Below, in pieces: positions 30,324 through 39,603 of a stretch of 64,000 nucleotides of DNA. Below the pieces are notes generated by a model that saw nothing but the letters and a program-made list of their open reading frames with translations, was not told the origin of the DNA and searched no databases. Source of the stretch: Leishmania donovani (taxonomy: Eukaryota > Euglenozoa > Kinetoplastea > Trypanosomatida > Trypanosomatidae); assembly GCF_000227135.1 (NCBI RefSeq), contig NC_018263.1, positions 1,487,618-1,551,617 on the forward strand. The letters are read 5' to 3'. The first letter of the stretch is position 1. Each line of letters starts with the position of its first letter. A program made the position numbers and the translations under genes.

Positions 30324-33300
30324 ATGAGTGAGGCTGGTGGCTACTCGACCTTCCTCGAGCTATGTACGCACATGAATGCCGCGGCACCGGCACCGAGCAG
30401 GCATGCCAGTCACTCTGATGCTTCTTCGACTCAGTGCTTGTCCTCCTCACCGCTAGCGGAGGCCTCCACCGTCATGACAGGGCCGGACGCTGTCAACTCA
30501 AAGCCGAGTGGCTCCGACGCTGCCGCTGCTGCTGCTTCTGTCGCCTCACCTCCTCACTTCCACTTCCCGCCCGCCAAGCGGGCTCCCCAGTTCCCCTCCC
30601 TCCTCCTCGGCAGCGAGGTGGAGCAGAGACGAGGCGATGAAAATTTTGACTTGCACGCGAAGAAAGGGGTGACGGTGCCGACTGCTCCATTCAATCTCAT
30701 GTCGCGGCGGGCGACGCTGCCCTTCACCGCCGCTGCCACCTGCCACGGCGTCGGAGGCGCAACCGCGTCGGAAGGCGACCTCCGGCTTGCCCTGACGACT
30801 CCGGTGGGCGACTCCAAGGCCATTTACGGACAGAGCCCCACGCGTAGTTTGAATCACTCCAGAGTCATGCGCGCACCAGCGATGGTGGCCGACGATGCAC
30901 ACCAGCAGTGGCGCCTCGACCGCCTCGCCTCCTCTGGCAGGGCGCTCGCGGGCGAGGATGCCGCAGAAGACGCCGCTGCTGCTAAGCAAGGCAGACCTTC
31001 GCTGAGCGACAACCTCATGAGCCCTGTCGGTGCCGTTCGCGGTGATGGTGGAGCCGGGCAATCGATCGATGTGGCGCGCACGCCGCACTCATTCATCAGC
31101 GAAGCTGGCACCTTTCTCGGCGCGGTGGAGATGTCAGATGAGGAGGATTACCTCTCGAACCTGGGTGCGACGAGGAGACCAGATGCCTCCTCCAGCGCCG
31201 ACAGCGTCGCAGCGGCGGCGGCCGACGTCAGTGCTCTGGGCAACGACATCGACTCCTCGCCGCCATCCTGTGCCTGTGCATGTATGAGGGGCTGCCCAGA
31301 TCCAAATTGTGTCTCTCATATGCTGGACATAACAGTGTCACCCAAGGCGGCGCAGATAGGGGTGCCGCCAAAGGCCTCTGCCCCTGCTGCGTCTGCGCAG
31401 CTCACACACCAACGCTTGTCCTTGTCGACGCCTGGCGGAGGCACTTCGGCAACAACGATTCTTACCCCGGCGGCCGCCACACCGCCCACCGCTCATGCCG
31501 GAGATGATGCGCACCCGCCCGAACCGTTCCCCGACGCGGGACAAGGTGCAGCCCCTTTTCCCCACAGCGACCGAGAGGACACGCGGGTGGGTGGAGAGGG
31601 CGTCTTCAACGTCAGCGGCGACCCTACTGCGGCGGCCTGCATTCAGGCTAAACTTCTATCGACTGCGCATGACGCCTTAACGGTCCAGCACGATGCGAGC
31701 GGTGGCGACAAGCGAAGTGCTCCTTGCCCCGGCGTGTCAGGTATGGGAGTGGGAACGCCCACTGAGCACGATGCCAGACTAAGTTTCACAATACCCATCA
31801 ACCTTGTACAGGCAAACACGCTCCTGCTCACCGATACGATAAGCGAGGTGTACACGAGCTCCTTTGCCACGGTGACCACTAGCAAGTCTACCCAGGAGTC
31901 CTCCTCGTCGACGCAGCTTCTGGGCTCGCGTGAAGGTGCCAGCATCGCTGCTAGCGTCTCGGCTCCGCGTTCGCTGCAGCAGCATAATTCCTTCGGCACA
32001 TGCACCACCGTCCCCAAGCTGGGAAGCCCACTGCAGCTGACAGAGGAGCTGCAGGGGCAGAAGCAGGAGCCTCGGCACCCCTCGTCCTCTCCTCGTGACG
32101 CCTTCGACATCGACGAACATAGCTTCTTCCAGGTTTCTGGCGGTGCCCCAGCCGCTGCGGTGACAGGTCCATCGTCTTCGCCGTTGCCGTTCTCTCGGTT
32201 ATCGCCGGGGCCCCCTTCATCGCCACCATTTGCGCGCGCGCAGCGCCGTGGCATCGTTGCTGCCTTAGCAGAAATGGAGCTGCGTCCCAAGGAAGAGGTC
32301 GTGGTGAAAAGATGCGAGATACCTGACGAAGAGAAAACCACCACCGTCAACGCTGTGTGGCCTCCTCGCTTACTGTGGAAGGGCCCGGACCGGGCAGCCG
32401 AGGACTGCCGCGATCTTTCCGATGCCGTATTCACAGTACCGGCCACGGACAGCAGCCGCGCTGCACCAGTGCATGCGGAGTCCCCGGGAGACGACGCCGA
32501 CTTGGCGGACTCCGCCGGGGTATTCTTCCTGGCTTTTCAGTCAAAACTAAGCAAGTGGTTGACCTGGGTGGGCCGCAGGTATCAAGGCGTAGCGCGCCGA
32601 ACTTCTGATGCAGCCGGAGAAGAGCAGTCGTTGCAGCAGCAGCAGCAGCAGCAGCAGCAGCCATTGGAGTCGCCGACGAGGCGCAGCTGCGCCCCTCAGA
32701 GGAAGTCAAATGATGGATCCAGTGGGCACCGTGTCTCTTTCCCACCCGGGGACAGTGCGGAGGCGGTCGACAACGGCAGCGCAGCCTTCTACGATGCCCG
32801 ATCCTTGAAGCGCGAGTCGTCGCACCTCTCTGTCGCCCTCTCGCTCAGCACGTCGCAGGTTAACTCAAGCTACGATGGTGAGCGGTCGCGACACTCCGTG
32901 GTGCAGGAGGCGCTGTGCGGACTGGCCACTCCGTGGAACGGCGGCGGAAACAACACCTGGTACAGCGTGGGCTGGCAGATGGAACCACGAGGGACGGGAC
33001 GTGTGACTAACGGATCCATGCAGCTGCGCCGCTTCATCACGGCGTCGCCGCTATCGCCCTCGACTCGCGACGCGCCCTTTCCCACGTCTTCTGGAGAGCG
33101 GCTCTGCGGCTCGACGACGCCGCCGAACCTGTCCCTCTCTGCTGAGTCTCTGACATCCACCTTTAATGCGCTGACGACACAGATTTTCAGCGATGGCGCC
33201 GTGCAGCGCCTCTCGCGCAGCCTGGGCGGCGCCCTGAACAGCAGCGCCAGCGGCACTAGCATGTCGGGCGACCATTACAGCCTGTCGCTTCCTTCGTCTA

Positions 33301-33614
33301 ACGACCGCCACAGCCGCATGAGCAACTCTAACACAAGCGCCATTGCCGACGACCGTTACCGCGACACGCTGTATCGCCTCTTCCGCCATCCCCCGAGCAG
33401 CCTCATAGGCGACCTCACGGAGTGCTACGAGGCCTACAAGGCCATGGCCACCTCCTCGAACGGACATCACGTGCTGAACTGGGGCGAGCTCGGCCTTCTT
33501 CTGCAACCAGAGGACTACATTGATTACCGCGCTCTCTTCCCACCCTACCATTTCGTTACCTTTGCCGACTTTGTAGAGTTTGTGGAGGTGCTGTCGTTGC
33601 GCTACCACCGTTGA
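30324..33614 (+). CDS. Large low-complexity protein of unknown function, 1,096 aa
   Basis: Unrecognised. Most of the protein (about 1-720) is Ser/Ala/Pro/Thr-rich and probably disordered, with one cysteine cluster (CACACMRGC..C near 315-328). A more ordered stretch (FFLAFQSKLSKWLTWVGRRYQGVARR, about 733-758) precedes a (CAG)9 polyglutamine tract encoded at 32634-32660. The last ~90 residues look folded: YRDTLYRLFRHPPSSLIGDL, then GELGLLLQPEDYIDYRALF, ending FADFVEFVEVLSLRYHR. This end resembles an EF-hand-like or other helical pair without clear calcium-binding loops. A regulatory or scaffold role through the C-terminus is inference. The frame is intact from ATG to TGA. Confidence 0.8.
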   Translation: MSEAGGYSTFLELCTHMNAAAPAPSRHASHSDASSTQCLSSSPLAEASTVMTGPDAVNSKPSGSDAAAAAASVASPPHFHFPPAKRAPQFPSLLLGSEVEQRRGDENFDLHAKKGVTVPTAPFNLMSRRATLPFTAAATCHGVGGATASEGDLRLALTTPVGDSKAIYGQSPTRSLNHSRVMRAPAMVADDAHQQWRLDRLASSGRALAGEDAAEDAAAAKQGRPSLSDNLMSPVGAVRGDGGAGQSIDVARTPHSFISEAGTFLGAVEMSDEEDYLSNLGATRRPDASSSADSVAAAAADVSALGNDIDSSPPSCACACMRGCPDPNCVSHMLDITVSPKAAQIGVPPKASAPAASAQLTHQRLSLSTPGGGTSATTILTPAAATPPTAHAGDDAHPPEPFPDAGQGAAPFPHSDREDTRVGGEGVFNVSGDPTAAACIQAKLLSTAHDALTVQHDASGGDKRSAPCPGVSGMGVGTPTEHDARLSFTIPINLVQANTLLLTDTISEVYTSSFATVTTSKSTQESSSSTQLLGSREGASIAASVSAPRSLQQHNSFGTCTTVPKLGSPLQLTEELQGQKQEPRHPSSSPRDAFDIDEHSFFQVSGGAPAAAVTGPSSSPLPFSRLSPGPPSSPPFARAQRRGIVAALAEMELRPKEEVVVKRCEIPDEEKTTTVNAVWPPRLLWKGPDRAAEDCRDLSDAVFTVPATDSSRAAPVHAESPGDDADLADSAGVFFLAFQSKLSKWLTWVGRRYQGVARRTSDAAGEEQSLQQQQQQQQQPLESPTRRSCAPQRKSNDGSSGHRVSFPPGDSAEAVDNGSAAFYDARSLKRESSHLSVALSLSTSQVNSSYDGERSRHSVVQEALCGLATPWNGGGNNTWYSVGWQMEPRGTGRVTNGSMQLRRFITASPLSPSTRDAPFPTSSGERLCGSTTPPNLSLSAESLTSTFNALTTQIFSDGAVQRLSRSLGGALNSSASGTSMSGDHYSLSLPSSNDRHSRMSNSNTSAIADDRYRDTLYRLFRHPPSSLIGDLTECYEAYKAMATSSNGHHVLNWGELGLLLQPEDYIDYRALFPPYHFVTFADFVEFVEVLSLRYHR
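32634..32660 (+). repeat. (CAG)9 polyglutamine-coding tract
   Basis: Nine uninterrupted CAG codons inside the 1,096-aa gene, a likely site of length variation between isolates. Confidence 0.9.
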
Positions 33615-34258
33615 CAGTGGGCGGTGTGGGTATGGGGGAGTGACACGCATGGAGACCCTCGATGCCCATGTCGACATTTACGGCTCTCCTCCGGCCTCCT
33701 CTTGGCACCGATTCGCAGTTTCGTGCACGCAATCGGTCGGAAATCAACGGTTGCAACGGCAGCAACAACGCGCAAATAAAAGATTTGATGCCGGCCAGGA
33801 AAAATGGGAAACATTACGCTGCTTTGTTTCCTCGGCCTGCAGCCCTCTTCCATGCGCTGCAGGCTGACGCAGGTGCTCCAGCCGTAGGGGCGAGCATGCA
33901 CATCAGCCCCTGAACCCCTCCCCCACATCTGTTTTCAGCACGCGCCGCTGTATCTCGCACGAGGACATCTCATTCTTTTATTTCTTTCTTCCCCACAGGT
34001 GTGCCGCGGATTTTATCATTCATCCTTACCTTCCTTCGAAACCACACATCATTCACTTTCGTTTTTGTTTTATTGTTGTTGTTCTCTAAGTTCTCACGTC
34101 CAGCACATTTCTTTTGTTCTGCGTTCTTCCCTCATTTCACTTCCTCGCACCTCGCTGCTATTTTTTTTTTTCCTTTCTGCTCTTCCTCGCTGATGTACAG
34201 GTTGTAGACCACCCGACGCTTTTTTTCCTTTTCCTTTTCTTCTCTCTGCCTTCGTCTT
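33615..34258. other. Intergenic region
   Basis: Short purine-rich part, then extended T/C-rich DNA leading to the acceptor at 34200. No gene seen. Confidence 0.65.
34161..34200 (+). promoter_or_regulatory. Predicted trans-splice acceptor, zinc-finger-like frame
   Basis: A run of 11 T and a following C/T tract end in GATGTACAG (AG at 34199-34200). The first ATG downstream is 34259. Confidence 0.55.
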
Positions 34259-35395
34259 ATGTTTCACTGCTTGGGATTGCTGTTGTTGCCGTTGCTTCGG
34301 TTTTTCCATTGCCCTCTCCTCTGCTCCATCTTTGTTGCTCATGTGGGCTCTCCCCCCTCCCTTTTAGGGTTCCCACTCCACTCCCAACGTGGCACTCCCC
34401 GCCTCCTGTTTGCGGCGAGGGCTGCCGATCCGGCGTTGTGCCCGGTATGCGACGCGAGACTCGCGGACTACTCTGCGCTTATAGCACATCTCATTTCACG
34501 CTGTGATCTCGAACGCAGCGATGTGATTCCACACACACAGACACACACACACGCACCTCACTTGCGCTGCATGGACTTCCCTTCTCGGGTGTCTATCGCT
34601 GGCCCCTCCTGTGCCATTCCTTCAGGACGACAGGCTGTGAGCTCTTTGCGCGCAGACACATGCTTATCGGCGGGACCCTTCCGCTTGCCCCACCTACTCC
34701 TATGAGAGGCGTGTGGGCTCAGAGGAGGGCGGAATGCCGGTGCCGCCACAGGCTCGTGGCAGCGTTCCACGTGGCACGGCACACGCGTGCTGGCCATCCA
34801 GCCACGCCGCCCTGACAGCAACGTCACCCTGCAACATCGCCGAGGATGCGGTAGTGCGAGCCGTGCGCGCAGGCGCTTTCGGGCACCGCTGGCAAGGCGC
34901 ATCGCATCCAAAAGAGGCGCGAAGAGATCTACCCCTAAGGGCCCCACAGCGCGTGTGTGCAACGTATGCGGCATCCCCTACGTCCGACTGGCTTGGCTGA
35001 TGAGGCGCAGATGCCGGGAGCATGACGCGAACGCGCCGGGCTGCACCATTGAGTCCTCCACACTCCAATGTGGCGCGTCTGCAAACCGCATTAGGAGATG
35101 CCGCGGCTTGAAGCGGCTCAGAGAGAAGTACGGCAAACAGGCCGAGCGCAAAGTCTCGGAGGGCCATGACCGGAAGGTGGCCAACTTCCTCCTCGAGCTC
35201 ATCCGGCATGCGTCGGGGCGACCGCTCCCCCTCCCTCCCCCGCTTCCCCTATTACACGCACGGCAGACGCCACCGCCTCCGCCTTCGAGCAGCACCCTGG
35301 ACGCGGCCCACGTTGGATCAAGATGTGCAGCTCACCCGAGTGTCTCTCGGATGCTGATCGCGCCGCACGTATGCGCGAAGGAAAGGACGAGGTAG
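34259..35395 (+). pseudogene. Zinc-finger-like gene interrupted by one in-frame TGA
   Basis: One reading phase holds two open frames separated by a single TGA at 34703-34705. The first (148 codons from ATG 34259, right after a strong splice acceptor) contains a classical-looking finger CPVCDARL...H-x4-C. The second (about 229 codons to TAG 35395) contains a partner, CNVCGIPYVRLAWLMRRRCREH, within a very basic region, then a helical KVANFLLELIRHA segment and a Pro-rich end. The second half has no ATG before its finger, so it is not an obvious separate gene. Possibilities are a nonsense-mutated pseudogene, a sequencing error, stop readthrough, or chance adjacency of two frames. A selenocysteine TGA is less likely, because no selenoprotein context is visible. 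No known family name can be assigned. Confidence 0.45.
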
Positions 35396-36685
35396 GGCAA
35401 GAAGAGCCCGCTGGGCGCACTGGCCCGATTGGACGGCAGCATCGTTCGTCCAAGACACCTAGGAGCTAGCGGGAATGCGACAGAGGCGGGTGAACTGCGT
35501 TTGCATGGGTCTACGAATTTATTTGTTCGCGGTGGCGTGGGCACGTAAAAGGAAACAAAAAGGGAAACAAATGATTTTTTTTTCTCGCTTTCTTCCCCCT
35601 CGCGGTGGCCCTGGCGCCTGCATGCGTGTGTTTCTACATGTATATATGTGTTTATAATATCTTGTCCCACTGCACTTGTGCCAGCTGGCGTGTATGTGTG
35701 TGTGTGACAGCGGATGCCGCTGTGTTTTCGTTGTCTTATGGTTTTTTTTCTTTTTCGGCCCCACTCCCCCTCTCCTCCTCCTCTCCCTTGTCTGCATCCT
35801 TCCCTGTTTTCGCTTTTTTTGTTGTTGTTGCTGTTGAGGTTTAGCTTTTTTGTCGTCGTTGATATTTTTATCCGTATTGACTTTTGAGTGCGTACTCATG
35901 TGGCGTTACCTTCCCAAACCCTCTCATTTCCCTTTTGCCGTGCTCGCACAAGGGAGAGCAGCTGAGGGGAGATGGGGAGCGATGAATGGTAAACGACAAA
36001 AAAACGACGAAGAGGCGGTAAGGTTCGAGAAGTCACAGCAGGCTGATCGAATCGGTGGCTCCGTACCGTTCACGAAAAAAAAAGGACGAGAAACAATATT
36101 TTGAACCCGCTCCCCTTTCCCCCGGAGGAGCATGCAGGCATACACATATACAGGCCCTCACAAGCCGTCTGTCTATGTATCTCTGCCGCTCGCTCATGTG
36201 CAACATTCTCGTCCCGAAGTCGACTTGTGCCCGCTTCTTGGGACCTATCTTCTGTGTCGCATTGCAAAGACGCATCGATCCGCCTCTTCTCTCCGGTGCT
36301 TGTGCTGCGGTGTGGAGTCTCTGCGAACTTGCACGAGTGAAAAGAAAGGTCCACAAACCACCATCCAAGTCATCTGTGTGCGGTCCAACCTCCGGGCCTC
36401 TTCTTCCGACCTCGCCCGAGAGTTTCTCTCTTCCAGGCAAGCCCGCATTCGCTCAGGTTGGAGGGTTGTCTCTACATCCAGGTGAAGATGCTCTTTGCCG
36501 CTTGTTGTCGTCTCTCCCGTGCTTCGCCCTTTCTCGCGCTCGTATCGTCGCCTTTTTTTTGTCCTCGTTTCCCATTGCCGCTCCCAAGAGGGCCTCTTTC
36601 TTTCGCTTTTCCTTCTCTTGCCTGCCCACCTCTCTCGAATCCGAGGAGTGAATCTAACCTTAGTGCTCTGGTAAACCTGCGCACC
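35396..36685. other. Intergenic region
   Basis: T/C-rich and A-rich tracts without a recognised gene. Candidate acceptors for the next gene are TTCGCTCAG (36448-36456) and TCTACATCCAG (36471-36481). If the latter is used, an in-frame ATG at 36488 would add 66 low-complexity residues to the next protein. Confidence 0.6.
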
Positions 36686-38098
36686 ATGCCTGCAACCACG
36701 GCACGCGCTAAGAGACCTTCAGCGGGGACTAAGAAGCCGTCCACAGCTGATAGCGCTTTTCCAAAGATACGCGGCCGCCATGCGGCCGCCGCAACGGCGC
36801 CTCTCTCTTTTGCACCACGTGCGAGCAACGCCGCACAGGCGTCTCTTACGCGAGCGTCGGTACCTCTCATTCTCGTGCCGGGCTCGGGTGCCGATACCGT
36901 TAGCGCTGCGGCATCGCAGCTGCGGAACGCGTCAGGCTCGGTTGCCAGTAGCGGCGGCGCGGCGAGCGCAAAGAAGACCTCCGTTGCTGCTCCACGGCCT
37001 CCCTTGTCGAAGCCTGCCCGCGGCGGCGGCCACGGTGGCCGCGGAGGAGGCAAGGGCGGCGCCGCCGGTGGTAGCTCGAAGCGTGGTGGCGCATCGCGCG
37101 GCACTTCTGTCACCTCGCGAGGAACACGGTCTACGTCCAAGACACGTCGCTCCACGACGTCGCGTGGCCGAGGTCGAGGTCGCGGCAAGCGCCGCGGAAA
37201 CAGTGGGCGGCAGCGGCATCAGCTACAGGTTATCGCCGCCAGCATGGAAGCTCTGAAGGAGCAGGAGCAGGCGCTGCGACACAGCGTAGAGGTGGAGGAG
37301 GAACTCGAGCTTGAAAGCTATCGCCCCATCTACAATGTGCTGCTGATGGAGATGGTGCGGGGCCAGGTGGAGCAGGTGAACCGCCGCCAGCGAAGGCTGA
37401 ACGAAATGCTAGAGGCTTTCAAGGAGGAGGGCCTGCTTGGCGGCGGCGGCATCGGGCTGCACGACGAGCGACAGATCGACGCCCTCGTGAAGCGGCTACG
37501 CGCGCGGCTGCATACCGACGAAGCCTCGGAGCTGGAGACACTCAAAACAAACAACAGCAACCTCAAGCATAGCCTCGATGAAATCAAACTGGCCATGGAG
37601 AAGAAGAATAGCGAGATGGAGGTGCTGCGCGCCAACTACGCACGCAAGTTGGCTAGGACGGATGTAGAGAACGACGCGGTGCGGGCGAAGGTGGAGGCCG
37701 CTCTGCACGCCTCTACCCTCGATGTAGAGCGCATGAAGCGGGAACTGAGCCACCGCATCGACATCGCGTGCGCCTCCATCCGCACGCCGCGCTACAACAC
37801 CTCGATGGGGGCGCTGCGAGATCTGGTGCAGCAGGCGCAGGAGGAGGTGCAGCGGCACCACGATGAGCTGACAAGGCTGGTGGTGTCCATTGGCGCAAAG
37901 GATACCTTCCTCAAGCACGAGTCTGAGACGATGCACTCGAATCTGCCTTCAGCGTACCGAACCGAACTGCGAAAGATGGAAAAGGACCAGCTGCTGAACC
38001 TGCTAGACGTGCTTAGCTTTCAAGAGGGTGTGGTTGATACTATCGGCAAGGCAATCTACATCATTACAGAGGCGCAGCACAAGACGGCTGTTGTGTAG
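36686..38098 (+). CDS. RGG-rich, coiled-coil protein of unknown function, 470 aa
   Basis: Not recognised. The N-terminal third is basic and disordered: a Lys/Arg/Pro/Ala start (MPATTARAKRPSAGTKKP), then Gly/Arg-rich stretches GGGHGGRGGGKGG (about 112-125) and SRGRGRGRGKRRG (about 156-170) that resemble RGG boxes, which bind RNA or are arginine-methylated. The C-terminal two-thirds (about 180-450) is an almost continuous coiled coil (MEALKEQEQALRHSVEVEEELELE..., ELETLKTNNSNLKHSLDEIK...). ATG 36686 is chosen because the frame upstream is a pyrimidine tract translated as Ser/Pro/Leu/Phe; ATG 36488 is the alternative. A nucleic-acid-associated or cytoskeletal scaffold role is inference. Confidence 0.78.
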   Translation: MPATTARAKRPSAGTKKPSTADSAFPKIRGRHAAAATAPLSFAPRASNAAQASLTRASVPLILVPGSGADTVSAAASQLRNASGSVASSGGAASAKKTSVAAPRPPLSKPARGGGHGGRGGGKGGAAGGSSKRGGASRGTSVTSRGTRSTSKTRRSTTSRGRGRGRGKRRGNSGRQRHQLQVIAASMEALKEQEQALRHSVEVEEELELESYRPIYNVLLMEMVRGQVEQVNRRQRRLNEMLEAFKEEGLLGGGGIGLHDERQIDALVKRLRARLHTDEASELETLKTNNSNLKHSLDEIKLAMEKKNSEMEVLRANYARKLARTDVENDAVRAKVEAALHASTLDVERMKRELSHRIDIACASIRTPRYNTSMGALRDLVQQAQEEVQRHHDELTRLVVSIGAKDTFLKHESETMHSNLPSAYRTELRKMEKDQLLNLLDVLSFQEGVVDTIGKAIYIITEAQHKTAVV

Positions 38099-39603
38099 GA
38101 ACATCTAGTGTGACTGTGCCGTTCAAGCGCGAGCACCTGCGCCGTCTCCCCGAGTCTGTGTGTGGGTGCAGTGGTGATGGCGGTTCCTTTGGTGTCCTCC
38201 ACGCACTCTGTGAAGCGCTTCGTCGGTACTCCTTCACATCTGGGGAGCTTCCTGCCGCCTTCAGGATGCCTGCAAGAGCGAGAGACCTGTGTACGCGTGT
38301 TAGTGCGTGTTGGCCGGGAGAGCAGAAGGGAGCACCACCATCATTCATGGTGACCGTGTGATATGCCCTCTTTTGTGGGTGTTTCCATTCCGTCTCTGTG
38401 TCTGCATTCTTTTTGTCCGATGAGATGTCTTGTGAGTTGCCACTTAACAAGCATCTAGGCGGCCGCAATGTGCTTTTTGGAATCACCTTTTTTTTTCGCA
38501 TGTTGCTCTCGGCTTCGGTTTGTATGTATGTGTGGAGTGCGGATCTTTCCCACGTATTCTGCGTGCAGCGCCACTGCTAGACGCACGGGCACGCGTGAAG
38601 ACATAGGCACGAGGCACCGTAGAGAGGCGCAGCCTGGGGGAGGGGGATCTTGCCCAACCCCTTCTCTCCCTCCCTCCACCGGCCCCCGTGCTCTTTTTTT
38701 TTCCTTTTCTCTTTGAACGCCTTTTCCGTTTCTTCGGGCTGCTTTTCTTTTTCTCATGCCATGTACACTAGCGCAGTGCCGATGTGCGCTGAGACGGCTT
38801 TTCCTTCTTACGCTCTTGTTACCAAGCTTGTGTTCGTGCAGGGAAGAGCGTGCCTACCGAAGTTTTTCGCTCAGCCTCAGAGCGTGCACGAGAGACAGCC
38901 ACGCACACACACTGGTGTCCTTCGCTGTGCCTGAGTGCCCACTGCATCATGTACGCCACACACAGAAAAAGCAAAGAATGACGCTATGCCATCAGCGAAA
39001 ATCACGATCGTGACGGTGCAAGAGGGGCCAGCTGCTTTGAAAAGTGCCAGTGAGCGGCGCGCAGAAGAAAAAAAAGGAGCCCTTCTGTTGCCGTCGCTGC
39101 CTCCTGCGTCTGTTGTCAGAGGCACTCGCGCTGGTGAAACGTCCGCCGTGGTGCACAACACAGGATGAATAACGCCATTCCCATTTACTGTCTTGTCTGC
39201 CGTGACGCATGTCATGCCGAGAAGGTGCATTCTTCCGTCTGATGTCCTCTCTCTCTCATCTCCGCCTTCCTCCCCCTTCCCCGCCGCCTTATTGTCGTCA
39301 CGGGGTAAGGGCCCCCTGCCGCTTCTCTGCCGCAGCCTCTGTATTCTTGAGACAGTGAGAGCAGCTGAATTTTTGAGCCCCCCCCTCCTCCTCCTCTCTT
39401 CTTGCCGCACGCAGGCGAAACGCGCACACTCAGACGCATTCCCGACTTCGGCTCATGTGTGCGCGTGCGTTTTATGCACTGCCCTGTCATCAAGTGCCAC
39501 AGCTCACGCGATACGACGCTCCGGGCGTCAGGGCCAAACTCTCCACGAAAAATAGCTAGGAACGTGGTGGTACGCCGGAAGCAAGGAAACGCAAAGAACT
39601 TCA
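38099..39603. other. Intergenic region
   Basis: Spacer. Two short open stretches (38110-38361 without ATG; 38986-39168 with ATG, 60 codons) look mildly protein-like but match nothing I know. Otherwise T/C-rich tracts. Confidence 0.55.
39379..39414 (+). promoter_or_regulatory. Predicted trans-splice acceptor, AT-hook gene
   Basis: A C/T tract (CCCCCCCTCCTCCTCCTCTCTTC...) ends in GCACGCAG (AG at 39413-39414), 189 bases before the ATG at 39604. Confidence 0.55.

Noticed and set aside
38986..39168. 60-codon ATG frame (MPSAKITIVTVQEGPAAL...)
   Set aside because: Mildly protein-like but short, without its own clear splice acceptor or family match, so kept only as a note in the intergenic entry.
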